A stretch of 64,000 bases of DNA from Roseateles_B sp041913905 (GTDB lineage Bacteria; Pseudomonadota; Gammaproteobacteria; Burkholderiales; Burkholderiaceae_C): positions 1 through 64,000 of the forward strand of contig JAYSEK010000001.1 in NCBI GenBank assembly GCA_041913905.1, given 5' to 3'. The notes beneath the pieces were generated by a model, which was given only the letters and a program-made list of their open reading frames with translations, was not told the origin of the DNA and searched no databases. Of this stretch, positions 13,334-23,288 are shown one piece after another (positions within the stretch are counted from its first letter, which is position 1; each line of letters begins with the position of its first letter). Made by a program: the position numbers and the translations under genes.

Positions 13334-16300
13334 CTATTTCCCGGACACAGGGGTGGCTTGGGGCGCTGCAGCCGCTGAACCACGCCAGCGCCGGCGCGCC
13401 CATTGCGCCAGATCATCCAGCAGGCAATAGACCACCGGCACCACGACCAGGGTCAGCAGCGAGGAGGTGATGACCCCGCCGATCACCGCCTGGCCCATCG
13501 GCGCGCGCTGCTCCGAGCCCTCGGACAAGGCAAAAGCCAGCGGCACCATGCCGAAGACCATGGCCAGCGTCGTCATCAGGATGGGGCGCAGCCGCACGCG
13601 CGCCGCATGCAGCAGGGCCTGCTCGCGCGTCATGGGCTCGGCGTCCACGCCATGCGCATGGATGCCCTCTCGGGATCGGATGGCGAAGTCGATCAGCAGG
13701 ATGGCGTTCTTGGTCACCAGGCCCATCAGCATCACGATGCCGATCACCGAGAACATGTTCAGCGTCGAGTTGAAGCTGATCAGCGCCACCGCCACGCCGA
13801 TCAGGGTCAGGGGCAGCGAGGTCATCAGCGCCAGCGGCTGCAGGAAGCTCTTGAACTGGCTGGCCAGGATCATGTAGATGAAGACGATGGCCAGACCCAG
13901 CGCGCCGATGGCGTACTGGAAGGACTCGGTCATGTTCTTGGTCGAGCCCCCGAAGCTGTAGCGGTAGCCCGGCGGCATGGGCGTGGCCTGCAGGATCTTC
14001 TGGATGTCCGCCGAAATCTCGCCGGGGCTGCGACCCAGGGCGTTGGCGTCGATGTTGATCTCGCGGTTCATGTCGCGCCGGTTGATCTGGTTGGCGCCGA
14101 AGGACTCACGCAGCTCGGCGACCTGGCCCAGTCGCACCACGCGGCTGCCGCCATCGGCCGCCGGCGTGATGTTCAGCGGCAGGCCGGCGAGCTGGCCCAT
14201 GTTGTCGCGCAGGGCCATGGGCAGGCGCACGACGACGTCGTAGTTCTCGCCATCCGGCGCACGCCAGTTGCCGACCGTGGTGCCGGCCAAAAGCGTGCGC
14301 AGGCTCGCGGCTACCGCATTGACGTTGAGGCCCGCATCGGCCAGGGCCTCGCGCCGGAGCTCCACCGAGGCCGTCGGCTTGTTGGCCTTGAGCGTGCTGT
14401 CCAGGTCCACCAGGCCCGGAATCTTGCGCATCTGCGCCATCACGCCACTGGCGATGCGCTCCAGCTCCTTGAGATCCGGCCCCTGCAGCGAGAACTGCAG
14501 GCTCTTGCTGCCGCCGAGATCGGTCTGGCCGATGTTGGTCACCGTGATGCCGGGGATCTGGTCCAGCTTCTGGCGCAGCGGCGTGGCCATGTCCACCACG
14601 CTGCGCTGGCGGTCCTTGCGGTCGACCAGGCGCACATAGACGGCGCCGTAGTTCTTGCCGGCCGCGAAGCCGCTGTTGATGGTGGTGACGGTGTAGCGCA
14701 CCTCGGGCAGGCTGCGCAGGGCTTCGTCGACTTGGCGTGCGCGCGCCTCGGTCAACTCCAGCGAGGAGCCCACGGGCGTGTAGAAATTGACCTGGGTCTC
14801 GGAGAGGTCGGCCTTGGGCACGAACTCCTTGCCCATCACGCCAAACAGCGAGCAGCCGCCCAGGAAGCTGGCCAGGGCCAGGGCCAGGGTCTTGCCCTTG
14901 TGCTGCAGGGACCAGGCCAGGATGGTCTGATAGCCGTCGGACAACCATTCGGTGAAGCGGTCGAAGGCACCGGTGACGCGGCCCACGGTCTTGTCGTAGA
15001 GCGTCCTGGGCTCGCCCTGCCCGGCCCCGATGCCGTGGATGGCCGGGTCATGCCAGACGCTGGACAGCATGGGGTCCAGCGTGAAGCTGACGAACATGGA
15101 GATCAGCACCGCGGCGACGATGGTGATGCCGAACTCGTGGAAGAACTTGCCCACGATGCCGCCCATGAAGCCGATGGGCAGGAACACCGCGACGATGGAG
15201 AAGGTCGTGGCCAGCACCGCCAGGCCGATCTCGGCCGTGCCGTCCAGCGCGGCCTGGCGCGGCTCCACGCCCATGGCGACGTGGCGCACGATGTTCTCGC
15301 GCACCACGATGGCATCGTCGATCAGGAGGCCCACGCACAGGCTCAGCGCCATCATGGTGATGGTGTTGATCGTGAAGCCGAAGGCGTACATGAACAGGAA
15401 GGTGCCGATCAGCGCGATGGGCAGGGTCAGGCCGGTGATGACCGTCGAGCGCCAGGAATTCAGGAAGAGGAAGACGATCAGCACCGTCAGCGCCGCGCCC
15501 TCGATCAGGGTGCGCTTGACGTTGGCCACCGAGACGCGGATGCCGCGCGAGTTGTCGCGGTTGACCTCCAGGCGCACGCCGGGCGGCGTGAGCTTGCGCG
15601 CCTCATCGAGCGCCGCCATCAGGCCGTCGACCACCGCGATGGTGTTCTCGCCCTGGCTCTTCTGCACCGAGAGCAGCACGGTGCGCTGGCCGTTGTAGAG
15701 CGCCAGGCTGTCCTGCTCCTGCGGGCCGTCGACCACGCGCGCCACCTGGGCCAGCTTGACGGGCGAGCCGCCCTTGCGCGCCACGACGATGGACTCGAAG
15801 TCCTCCGGCCGCTTCATGCGCGCATTGACCTGCACCACGCGCTCCTGCTCGGCCGAGCGCAGCGCACCCATGGGCAGTTCCTGGTTCTCGCTCTTCACGG
15901 CGGACAGGATCTGGTCCACCCCGACGCCCAGGGACTCCATCGCCGCCGGCTGCAGCTCGATGCGAACCTGGCGCTGCAGGCCGCCGACCACGGCGACCGA
16001 CCCCACGCCGCGCACGTTCTCCAGCTTCTTCTGCAGCACCTGGGTGGCCCAGGTCGTGAGCGCCTGCGGGCTCTGGCGGCCATCATCCGACAGCAGGGCC
16101 ACGTTGAAGATGGGCACGGACTGCGGATCGAAGCGCGAGATGCGCGGCTCCTTGACCTCCTCGCGCAGGCTGGGGCGGATCAGGGAGACCTTCTCCCGCA
16201 CGTCGTCGGCCGCCTTGCGTCCGTCAATGGCCAGGTTGAACTCCACGATGACCACCGAGGTGCCTTCATAGGAGCGCGAATACAGCGAGTTGATGCCCGC

Positions 16301-16522
16301 CACCGTGTTGACGGCCTCCTCCACCTTCTTGGTCACCTCGGCCTCGACGATCTCGGGCGAAGCGCCCGGATAGTCCATGCTGATCACCACGGTGGGGAAG
16401 TCGACATTGGGGAACTGGTCGACCGACAGACGCTGGTAGCTGAACAGGCCCAGCACGACGAAGGCCAGCATGACCATGGTGGCCATGACCGGGTTTTGGA
16501 TGGAGACGCGGGTGAACCACAT
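13334..16522 (-). CDS. RND multidrug efflux transporter, inner membrane pump
   Basis: A 1062-residue HAE1-family RND pump. It begins with the standard first transmembrane segment and VDQFPNVDFPTVVISMDYPGASPE, has two periplasmic porter loops, and carries the proton-relay Asp pair in LCVGLLIDDAIVVREN (TM4). The C-terminal half repeats the fold (GIVMLMGLVTKNAILLIDFA). The drug or metabolite exported cannot be told. It follows its membrane fusion protein by 15 bases; a TolC channel lies further along the same strand, giving a complete tripartite pump. TetR control is likely. Confidence 0.95.
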   Translation of the reverse strand: MWFTRVSIQNPVMATMVMLAFVVLGLFSYQRLSVDQFPNVDFPTVVISMDYPGASPEIVEAEVTKKVEEAVNTVAGINSLYSRSYEGTSVVIVEFNLAIDGRKAADDVREKVSLIRPSLREEVKEPRISRFDPQSVPIFNVALLSDDGRQSPQALTTWATQVLQKKLENVRGVGSVAVVGGLQRQVRIELQPAAMESLGVGVDQILSAVKSENQELPMGALRSAEQERVVQVNARMKRPEDFESIVVARKGGSPVKLAQVARVVDGPQEQDSLALYNGQRTVLLSVQKSQGENTIAVVDGLMAALDEARKLTPPGVRLEVNRDNSRGIRVSVANVKRTLIEGAALTVLIVFLFLNSWRSTVITGLTLPIALIGTFLFMYAFGFTINTITMMALSLCVGLLIDDAIVVRENIVRHVAMGVEPRQAALDGTAEIGLAVLATTFSIVAVFLPIGFMGGIVGKFFHEFGITIVAAVLISMFVSFTLDPMLSSVWHDPAIHGIGAGQGEPRTLYDKTVGRVTGAFDRFTEWLSDGYQTILAWSLQHKGKTLALALASFLGGCSLFGVMGKEFVPKADLSETQVNFYTPVGSSLELTEARARQVDEALRSLPEVRYTVTTINSGFAAGKNYGAVYVRLVDRKDRQRSVVDMATPLRQKLDQIPGITVTNIGQTDLGGSKSLQFSLQGPDLKELERIASGVMAQMRKIPGLVDLDSTLKANKPTASVELRREALADAGLNVNAVAASLRTLLAGTTVGNWRAPDGENYDVVVRLPMALRDNMGQLAGLPLNITPAADGGSRVVRLGQVAELRESFGANQINRRDMNREINIDANALGRSPGEISADIQKILQATPMPPGYRYSFGGSTKNMTESFQYAIGALGLAIVFIYMILASQFKSFLQPLALMTSLPLTLIGVAVALISFNSTLNMFSVIGIVMLMGLVTKNAILLIDFAIRSREGIHAHGVDAEPMTREQALLHAARVRLRPILMTTLAMVFGMVPLAFALSEGSEQRAPMGQAVIGGVITSSLLTLVVVPVVYCLLDDLAQWARRRWRGSAAAAPQATPVSGK

Positions 16523-16537
16523 GCGGCGCTCCCGGCG

Positions 16538-17773
16538 TCAGTGAGAGGCGGCCGGTGCCGGAGCCGATGCCGGAGCGGCCAGCGGCGCCGTCCCGGGCAG
16601 GACCAGGCGCGTGCCCGCGGCCACCGAGCCCGCCGTGCCGGAAAGGAGGCGGTCCCCCGGCTGCAGCCCGGCTTTCACTTCCACCGCCGGCTGCAGGCGC
16701 CCGTCGCGCAAGACCTGACCCTGCACGCCCAGCGCCACCGTCTGCCATTGCGCCTCGGCGCCGCCCTGCCCTTGCACCACCTTGATCACGTAGGGCTCGC
16801 TGCGGTCCACGCGCACGGCGCTGAGCGGCACGCTGAGCACCTCGCGCTCATCCAGCAGCACGCTGCCGCGGGCGAACAGGCCAGCGCGCAGGCCCGGCTG
16901 CGAGGCGGGCAGGCGCAGATACGCCAGCACAGCACGAGAGCCGCTCTGGGCCGAAGGATTGACCCGCTGCACCTGGGCCGTCACCGGCTGAGGCAGGCCG
17001 TCGACCGTCAGCTGGGCCGTCTGGCCCACGGCCAGGCCGGCCGCCTGCGCGGGCGGCACGGCGGCTTCCAGTTCGAGCTGGCGCAGGTCGACGATCTCCA
17101 GCACCCGGCCGTCGATGGCCACCCGCTCGCCCGGCTGCGCCAGGCGCTGCGAGATCTGCCCGCCGATGGGCGCGATCAGCCGCGTGTCGGCCAGAGCCTT
17201 GCGGGCCAGGTCCACCGCGGCCGTCGCGGCCTGCCAGTTGGCCGCGGCCGAGGCCTCGGTGGACACGGCGCTTTCCAGTGCCGTGGCAGACACAAAGCCC
17301 TGGCTCACCAGCCCGCGGCTGTTCTCCAGGTTGCGCCGGGCGATGTCCAGCTGCGCCTTGGCCGCAGCAGCCGTCTGCTCGGCCTGGCGCAAGCGCATCT
17401 CATATTCGGTGGGATCCAGCTGGCCCAGCAGTTGGCCGGCCTTGACGGCATCCCCCTCGCGCACCAGCAGGGACTTGAGCTCCGCGGCCACCTTGGCCTT
17501 GACCAGCGCGGAGTCCACGGCCCGCAGGCCGCCGGACACCTCCACCGAACGTGCCAGGCGGCTGGTCTGCACCTGCAGCAGATCGGCGTCCGCCAGCCGC
17601 AGCTGCGGCGTGCCCGCCGCAGCGACCGGCACCGCCGCCTGCCGCGCCGCGCGGGCCCGGTAGAGGCCGGCGCCAATCAGCACGACCAGCAGCAGGAGCA
17701 TCCAAACCGCCCCATGCAGACGCCCTTGCTGGAAGCGACGCGGGCGGGAACCGTTCAAGCGGAGCAGAGGCAT
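16538..17773 (-). CDS. RND efflux membrane fusion protein
   Basis: A 411-residue periplasmic adaptor. One N-terminal membrane anchor (VWMLLLLVVLIGAGLY) precedes the lipoyl/hairpin region (LLVREGDAVKAGQLLGQLDP ... IAPIGGQISQRLAQPGERV), a beta-barrel domain and an Ala/Pro-rich C-terminus. There is no lipobox, so it is anchored by the N-terminal helix. The ATG at 17773 is used because it sits 13 bases after the tetR stop; a longer start at 17833 would overlap tetR. It bridges the RND pump and TolC. Confidence 0.9.
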   Translation of the reverse strand: MPLLRLNGSRPRRFQQGRLHGAVWMLLLLVVLIGAGLYRARAARQAAVPVAAAGTPQLRLADADLLQVQTSRLARSVEVSGGLRAVDSALVKAKVAAELKSLLVREGDAVKAGQLLGQLDPTEYEMRLRQAEQTAAAAKAQLDIARRNLENSRGLVSQGFVSATALESAVSTEASAAANWQAATAAVDLARKALADTRLIAPIGGQISQRLAQPGERVAIDGRVLEIVDLRQLELEAAVPPAQAAGLAVGQTAQLTVDGLPQPVTAQVQRVNPSAQSGSRAVLAYLRLPASQPGLRAGLFARGSVLLDEREVLSVPLSAVRVDRSEPYVIKVVQGQGGAEAQWQTVALGVQGQVLRDGRLQPAVEVKAGLQPGDRLLSGTAGSVAAGTRLVLPGTAPLAAPASAPAPAASH

Positions 17774-17786
17774 GGTGCGGGGGCCA

Positions 17787-18533
17787 TCAAGGGGTTGATC
17801 GGAGTTTGTCACCCGGCGCTTGGGCAGGCGCAAGGCCTGACCCCTGCGCCGGTCGCGGGCACAGCCCGTGCAGCAGGAGATCCAGCTCCACGGCCAGCAC
17901 GTCGGCCGGGTTTTCGCAAGGCAGGTGAAGGGCGCAAGCCCCGAAGGAATGCTGGAACAGCACCAGGTGCAGCATCGGGCCGATCAGCACCTGCACGGTC
18001 AACATCGGCGACACCGGGCGGAATTCACCGCGGTCGATGCCTCGCTGGATCACCTGGGCCAGCAGAGCCTGGGTCGGCGCGACGACTTCCTCATGGAAGA
18101 AGTTGGCCAGCTCGGGGAAGTTGCGCGCCTCGGCCATCATGATCTTGGTGATGCCGCCGGCCGGGCTCAGCCCCACCTCGGTCCACCACATGTGCATGAC
18201 GCGCTGCAGCAGCTCGGCCGTCGGGCCCGCGAACTGCGCGATCATCACGCCAGCCTCGGCGATCCGCGAGGACAGGCTCTCGCGCACCATGGCCTTGAAC
18301 AGCTCTTCCTTGGACGGGTAGTAGAGGTAGAGCGTGCCCTTGGAGACGCCGGCGCGCTGGGCCACCTCCTCGGAGCGCGTCGCCGCGAAGCCTTTCTCGA
18401 CGAACAGCTCCAGCGCCGCGGCCAGCAATTCCTGCGGGCGCGCTTCCTTGCGCCGCTGCCGGGGTGCCGGGGTGGCTGCCTTGCCTGCGGCGGCGGGCGC
18501 TGGGGTTCGAGGGGCGTTCTTTCGGGTGCTCAT
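17787..18533 (-). CDS. TetR/AcrR family transcriptional regulator
   Basis: A 248-residue repressor-type regulator. A basic Ala/Pro-rich N-terminal tail of about 30 residues precedes a TetR DNA-binding domain (AALELFVEKGFAATRSEEVAQ, then the recognition helix SKGTLYLYYPSKEELF) and a long ligand-binding C-terminal domain. It heads the efflux operon, and a perfect 14-bp palindrome lies 10 bases before its start, so autorepression and control of the pump are expected. The inducer is unknown. Confidence 0.93.
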   Translation of the reverse strand: MSTRKNAPRTPAPAAAGKAATPAPRQRRKEARPQELLAAALELFVEKGFAATRSEEVAQRAGVSKGTLYLYYPSKEELFKAMVRESLSSRIAEAGVMIAQFAGPTAELLQRVMHMWWTEVGLSPAGGITKIMMAEARNFPELANFFHEEVVAPTQALLAQVIQRGIDRGEFRPVSPMLTVQVLIGPMLHLVLFQHSFGACALHLPCENPADVLAVELDLLLHGLCPRPAQGSGLAPAQAPGDKLRSTP

Positions 18534-18542
18534 GGTGTACTG

Positions 18543-18556
18543 ACTGACCGGTCAGT
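18543..18556. promoter_or_regulatory. TetR operator
   Basis: ACTGACCGGTCAGT is a perfect 14-bp palindrome directly upstream of the tetR gene. TGAC-CGGTCA-type sites are typical for TetR/AcrR regulators, and the position suits repression of the tetR-efflux transcript. Confidence 0.75.
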
Positions 18557-18719
18557 ACTGTATGCACTGCCCTGCCGGGGGTCAAGGCATCCGCGCGCAG
18601 GCTTTACCTTGCAGTAACCGCGGCGGAGCGCGCGGCAGTTCCTGGGCGCCTTGGGCGCTGCAAGATCCAGCGCTTATCATGCGCCGCTTCATTTCCTGCC
18701 CGAACCGACGGAGCCCGTC

Positions 18720-19544
18720 TTGGATCTATTTCTGTTCATCAAGGCCGCGATCATGGGGATCGTCGAAGGCCTGACCGAATTCCTGCCCATTTCCTCCACC
18801 GGACACCTGATCCTCACCGGCTCGCTGCTGGGCTTGCATGACGACAAGAGCAAGGTCTTCGACGTGGCCATCCAGACCGGCGCCATCTTTGCGGTCATCC
18901 TGGTCTACTGGCAGCGCCTGCGCGAGACGGCCGCCGGCTTGGGCAGCGACGCCAGGGCGCGGCGCTTCGTGCTCAATGTGGCCATCGGTTTCCTGCCTGC
19001 CGTCATGCTCGGGCTGCTGTTCGGCAAGGCCATCAAGGCACATCTGTTCACCCCGGTGATCGTGGCCTCCAGCTTCATCGTCGGCGGCTTCATCATCCTG
19101 TGGGCCGAACGGCGCCCGGCCAGCGTGGTGCGCGTGCAGGACGTGGACGCCATGAGCCCCTTCGATGCCCTGCAGGTCGGCATCGTCCAATGCCTGGCCA
19201 TGATCCCGGGCACCAGCCGTTCGGGGGCCACCATCATCGGCGGCATGCTGCTGGGCCTGTCGCGCAAGGCCGCCACGGACTTCAGCTTCTTCCTGGCCAT
19301 CCCCACCCTGGTCGGTGCCGGCGCCTACAGTCTGTTCAAGGAACGGGCGCTGCTGTCCGTGTCCGACCTGCCGCTGTTCGCCGTGGGCCTGGTCTTCTCC
19401 TTCCTGTCGGCCTGGCTCTGCGTGCGCTGGCTGCTGCGCTACATCTCCAGCCACAGCTTCGTGCCCTTCGCCTGGTACCGCATCGCCTTCGGTCTCGTGG
19501 TGCTGGCCACGGCCTGGAGCGGCGTGGTGAGCTGGGCCGGCTGA
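18720..19544 (+). CDS. uppP: undecaprenyl-diphosphatase
   Basis: A 274-residue polytopic membrane enzyme that recycles the lipid carrier by converting undecaprenyl diphosphate to the monophosphate, needed for peptidoglycan and surface polysaccharide assembly. Both family motifs are present: GIVEGLTEFLPISSTGHLIL and MIPGTSRSGATIIGGMLLGL. The start is a TTG at 18720, giving MDLFLFIKAAIMG and the normal family length; GGAG lies 6 bases before it. The ATG at 18651 would add 23 unconserved residues. Confidence 0.94.
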   Translation: MDLFLFIKAAIMGIVEGLTEFLPISSTGHLILTGSLLGLHDDKSKVFDVAIQTGAIFAVILVYWQRLRETAAGLGSDARARRFVLNVAIGFLPAVMLGLLFGKAIKAHLFTPVIVASSFIVGGFIILWAERRPASVVRVQDVDAMSPFDALQVGIVQCLAMIPGTSRSGATIIGGMLLGLSRKAATDFSFFLAIPTLVGAGAYSLFKERALLSVSDLPLFAVGLVFSFLSAWLCVRWLLRYISSHSFVPFAWYRIAFGLVVLATAWSGVVSWAG

Positions 19545-19574
19545 GCTCCGACCGCCAGCCACCGCCCGCAAGAC

Positions 19575-19597
19575 CGGCCCTGCCGCCAGCAGGGCCG
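19575..19597 (+). terminator. hairpin between uppP and map
   Basis: A perfect 9-bp stem (CGGCCCTGC / GCAGGGCCG) with a 5-base loop lies 30 bases after the uppP stop. No T tract follows, so it may be a rho-dependent stop or a messenger-stabilising hairpin. Confidence 0.4.
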
Positions 19598-19623
19598 CGG
19601 CGACTCGACGATAATTCCGCCCC

Positions 19624-20427
19624 ATGACGATCACCATCAAAAGCGCGGCCGACATCGCCGCCATGCGCATCGCCGGACGCCTGGCCTCCGAGGTGCTGGA
19701 CTACCTCACGCCCCATGTGAAGCCCGGGGTCAGCACCGAGCAGCTGGACAAGCTGGCGCATGACTACATCGTCAATGTGCAAAAGGCCATCCCCGCGCCG
19801 CTGAACTACTGCCCGCCGGGCTACACGCCTTACCCCAAGTCCATCTGCACCTCGATCAACCACCAGGTCTGCCACGGCGTTCCCAATGAGCGCCCACTGA
19901 AGAACGGCGACATCGTCAACATCGACGTCACGGTCATCAAGGACGGCTGGCACGGCGACACCAGCCGCATGTTCGTGGTCGGCGAGGGTTCCATCGCCGC
20001 CAAGCGCCTGTGCAATTTCACCTACGAGGCCATGTGGAAGGGCATCGCCAAGGTCAAGCCGGGTGCGCGCCTGGGCGACATCGCCCACGCCATCCAGACC
20101 TTTGCCGAGAACGCCGGCTTCTCCATCGTCCGCGAGTTCTGCGGCCACGGCATCGGCCAGAAGTTCCATGAAGAGCCGCAAGTGCTGCACTACGGCCGCC
20201 CGGGCACCCTGGAGGAACTGGTGCCGGGCATGGTCTTCACCATCGAGCCCATGATCAACGCCGGCCGGCGCGAGATCAAGGAGATGGGCGACGGCTGGAC
20301 CATCGTCACCAAGGACCGCTCGCTGTCCGCCCAGTGGGAGCACACCATCGCCGTGACCGAGACCGGCTACGAGGTGCTCACCGTCTCGGCCGGCAGCCCG
20401 CCGCCACCGGCCTTCATCACGGCCTGA
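19624..20427 (+). CDS. map: type I methionine aminopeptidase
   Basis: A 267-residue enzyme removing the initiator Met from nascent proteins. The five metal ligands are visible: Asp in NIDVTVIKDGWHGDTSRMF (two Asp), His in GHGIGQKFHEEP, Glu in MVFTIEPMI, and Glu in AQWEHTIAV. The substrate-site Cys/His region around ICTSINHQVCHG is standard. Map is usually near rpsB; here it is followed 54 bases later by glnD, also a common betaproteobacterial order. The ATG at 19624 has no clear ribosome binding site, but the family N-terminus matches. Confidence 0.96.
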   Translation: MTITIKSAADIAAMRIAGRLASEVLDYLTPHVKPGVSTEQLDKLAHDYIVNVQKAIPAPLNYCPPGYTPYPKSICTSINHQVCHGVPNERPLKNGDIVNIDVTVIKDGWHGDTSRMFVVGEGSIAAKRLCNFTYEAMWKGIAKVKPGARLGDIAHAIQTFAENAGFSIVREFCGHGIGQKFHEEPQVLHYGRPGTLEELVPGMVFTIEPMINAGRREIKEMGDGWTIVTKDRSLSAQWEHTIAVTETGYEVLTVSAGSPPPPAFITA

Positions 20428-20481
20428 TCCTGCGCTGCGGGTTGACCTCCTGCAGACCATGCGCCCCCTGGAGTCTCACGC

Positions 20482-23079
20482 ATGAGCGATCTGCCCGTTC
20501 TGGGCGTGGCTGAGCTGCGCCAGCATTTCAAATCCGGCAAGCAAAGCCTGCTGGAAGCCTTCCGCGCGGCCGAGCCCACCGTGCCCGCCGCGAGCCGCCT
20601 GATGCGCCAGCTGGCCGGGCATGTGGACCGCACGCTGGCCATGCTGTGGGCGCAAGCCGGACTGCCCGCAGGTGCCGCCCTGCTGGCCGTGGGGGGCTAC
20701 GGGCGGGGCGAGCTGTTCCCGTATTCGGACATCGACGTGCTGGTCCTGCTGCCCGAGGGGCTGGACGCCTACCAGCCCGGCCCGCTCAAGAGCGCCATCG
20801 AGGCCTTCATCACCGCCTGCTGGGACGTGGGCCTGGAAATCGGCTCCTCGGTCCGCACGCTGGACGAATGCCTCAGCGAAGCGACCGGTGACATCACCAT
20901 CCAGACCGCGATGCTGGAAGCCCGCTGCCTGGCCGGCGAGCGTGGCATCTTCAAGCGCTTCGAGCAGCAGATCCTGGCGGCCCTGGACCCGCGCGCCTTC
21001 CTGCGGGCCAAGCAGCTGGAAGCCCGCCAGCGCCACGTCAAGTACGACGACACGCCCTACGCGCTGGAGCCCAATTGCAAGGAAAGCCCCGGCGGCCTGC
21101 GCGACCTGCAGGTGCTGATCTGGGTGGCCCGCGCCGCTGGCCTGGGCAAGACCTGGCCCCAGCTGGCCGCCAAGGGGCTGATCACGCCCTTCGAGAGCCG
21201 CCAGCTGCAGCGCAACGAAGGTGTGCTCAAGCTCATCCGTGCCCGTTTGCACGTGGTGGCCGGGCGGCGCGAGGACCGCCTGGTCTTCGACCTGCAGACC
21301 GCCGTGGCCCAGAGCTTCGGCTACGAAGGCAGCAAGGGCCAGCGCGCGTCCGAGGTGCTGATGCGCCGCTATTACTGGGCCGCCAAGGCGGTCACCCAGT
21401 TGCACCAGATCCTGATGCTCAACCTGGAGGAACGCATCAACGGCTCGCAGGACGCCGCCATGCACCCCATCAACGAGCGATTCCTGGACCGAGGGGGCAT
21501 GCTGGAGGTCGCCAGTGACGACCTCTACCAGCGCGAGCCCCACGCCATTCTCGAGACCTTCCTGGTCTACCAGCAGGCGCCTGGCATCAAGGGGCTCTCG
21601 GCCCGGACCCTGCGCGCGCTCTACAACGCCCGCGGGCTGATGGACGGGCGCTTCCGCAGCGACCCGGTCAACCGCCAGACCTTTCTGCGCATCCTGCAGG
21701 AAGGCAAGGGCCAGACCCACGCCTTCCGGCTGATGAACCAGACCTCGGTGCTGGGGCGCTACCTCTGGGTGTTCCGCGCCATCGTCGGGCAGATGCAGCA
21801 CGACCTGTTCCACGTCTACACCGTGGACCAGCACATCCTGATGGTGCTGCGCAATGTGCGGCGCTTCTTCATCCCCGAGCACGCCCACGAATATCCTTTC
21901 TGCTCGCAGCTCGCGGCGCAGTTCGAGCGCCCCTATGTGCTCTACGTGGCCGCCCTCTTCCACGACGTGGCCAAGGGCCGCGGCGGAGACCACAGCGAGC
22001 TGGGCGGCGAGGAAGTGCGGCGCTTCTGCCGCGCCCACAAGCTGCCCCGTGCCGACGCCGAGCTGGTGGAATTCCTGGTCAGGCATCACCTGACCCTCTC
22101 GCGCGTGGCGCAGAAGGAAGACCTCTCCGATCCCGAGGTCGTCGAGTCCTTCGCCAAGCTGGTGGGCGACGAGCGCCACCTGACGGCCCTGTACCTGCTG
22201 ACCGTGGCCGACATCCGCGGCACCAGCCCCAAGGTCTGGAACGCCTGGAAGGGCAAGCTGCTGGAGGACTGCTACCGCCTCACGCTGCGGCGTCTGGGCG
22301 GCGGCCAGATCAACCGCGAGGCCGAGATCGAGGCCCGCAAGCAGGAGGCCAGGCAAGACCTGGCCCTGCATTCCCAGCTGCCCGGCACCGAGGAGCCGCT
22401 GTGGAAGACGCTGGACCTCAGCTATTTCGCCCGCCAGGAAGCCGGCGAGCTGGCCTGGCACGCGCGTGTGCTCTGGCGTTATGTGCAGACCGAGCTGCCC
22501 GTGGTGCGGGCCCGCCCCTCGCCGGTCGGCGAAGGCCTGCAGGTGCTGGTCTACTCACCGGACCGGGCCGATCTCTTTGCTCGCATCTGCGGCTATTTCG
22601 ACGGCGCCGGCTTCAACATCCTGGACGCCAAGGTCCACACCACCCGCACGGGCTATGCGCTGGACACCTTCCAGGTCATCGCCCCGGACCTGGACATGCA
22701 CCACCGCGACCTGGTCTCCCTGGTCGAAACCCGGCTGCTGCAGGCCCTGATGGCCGAGGGCCCGCTGCCCGAGCCGCGCCGCGGCCGGCTCTCGCGCCGG
22801 GTCAAGAGCTTCCCCTACACGCCGCGCATCTCGCTGCGGCCCGACGAGCGCGCCCAGCGCTGGCTGCTCTCCATCAGCACCAGCGACCGCGCCGGCCTGC
22901 TCTACGCCATCGCCCGCGTGCTGGCGCGCCACCACATCAACCTGCAGCTGGCCAAGATCTCCACCCTGGGCGAGCGGGTGGAAGACACCTTCCTGATCGA
23001 CGGCCCCGCCCTGCAGCAGAACAAGCTGCAGCTGCAGATCGAGGGGGAGTTGCTGGACGCGATTTCGCTGCCTGGCTGA
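20482..23079 (+). CDS. glnD: bifunctional PII uridylyltransferase/uridylyl-removing enzyme
   Basis: An 865-residue nitrogen sensor that uridylylates PII (GlnB/GlnK) when glutamine is low and removes UMP when glutamine is high. Domains in order: nucleotidyltransferase (GGYGRGELFPYSDIDVL, residues 71-87, with both catalytic Asp), the uridylyltransferase helper domain, an HD phosphohydrolase (FHDVAKGRGGDHSELG, His494-Asp495), and two C-terminal ACT domains for glutamine binding. Length is typical. GGAG 8 bases upstream of the ATG supports the start. Confidence 0.96.
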   Translation: MSDLPVLGVAELRQHFKSGKQSLLEAFRAAEPTVPAASRLMRQLAGHVDRTLAMLWAQAGLPAGAALLAVGGYGRGELFPYSDIDVLVLLPEGLDAYQPGPLKSAIEAFITACWDVGLEIGSSVRTLDECLSEATGDITIQTAMLEARCLAGERGIFKRFEQQILAALDPRAFLRAKQLEARQRHVKYDDTPYALEPNCKESPGGLRDLQVLIWVARAAGLGKTWPQLAAKGLITPFESRQLQRNEGVLKLIRARLHVVAGRREDRLVFDLQTAVAQSFGYEGSKGQRASEVLMRRYYWAAKAVTQLHQILMLNLEERINGSQDAAMHPINERFLDRGGMLEVASDDLYQREPHAILETFLVYQQAPGIKGLSARTLRALYNARGLMDGRFRSDPVNRQTFLRILQEGKGQTHAFRLMNQTSVLGRYLWVFRAIVGQMQHDLFHVYTVDQHILMVLRNVRRFFIPEHAHEYPFCSQLAAQFERPYVLYVAALFHDVAKGRGGDHSELGGEEVRRFCRAHKLPRADAELVEFLVRHHLTLSRVAQKEDLSDPEVVESFAKLVGDERHLTALYLLTVADIRGTSPKVWNAWKGKLLEDCYRLTLRRLGGGQINREAEIEARKQEARQDLALHSQLPGTEEPLWKTLDLSYFARQEAGELAWHARVLWRYVQTELPVVRARPSPVGEGLQVLVYSPDRADLFARICGYFDGAGFNILDAKVHTTRTGYALDTFQVIAPDLDMHHRDLVSLVETRLLQALMAEGPLPEPRRGRLSRRVKSFPYTPRISLRPDERAQRWLLSISTSDRAGLLYAIARVLARHHINLQLAKISTLGERVEDTFLIDGPALQQNKLQLQIEGELLDAISLPG

Positions 23080-23288
23080 GGCAGGACAGCGTGGCTCTGG
23101 ATGGCGGATGGCCAGACCTCATGAGCCAGCGTGGAAAATGCACGCGCCGCATGCCCGTCCGCGCAGCACAATCGATGGGCCATACGGAGCGCAGCAAGCA
23201 GCTGCATTTGCTCATGGCAACATCATTCGGCAGTGTGCAGGCGCAGTGCAGATGATGGTCTGGTCCCCATCAAGGAGAGCCGCCCCGC

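Noticed and set aside
13403..18142. A 1579-codon open frame on the plus strand
   Set aside because: It is antisense to the RND pump, fusion protein and tetR genes, which have full conserved motifs. Its translation is His/Gln/Arg-rich low-complexity sequence typical of GC-rich antisense shadows.
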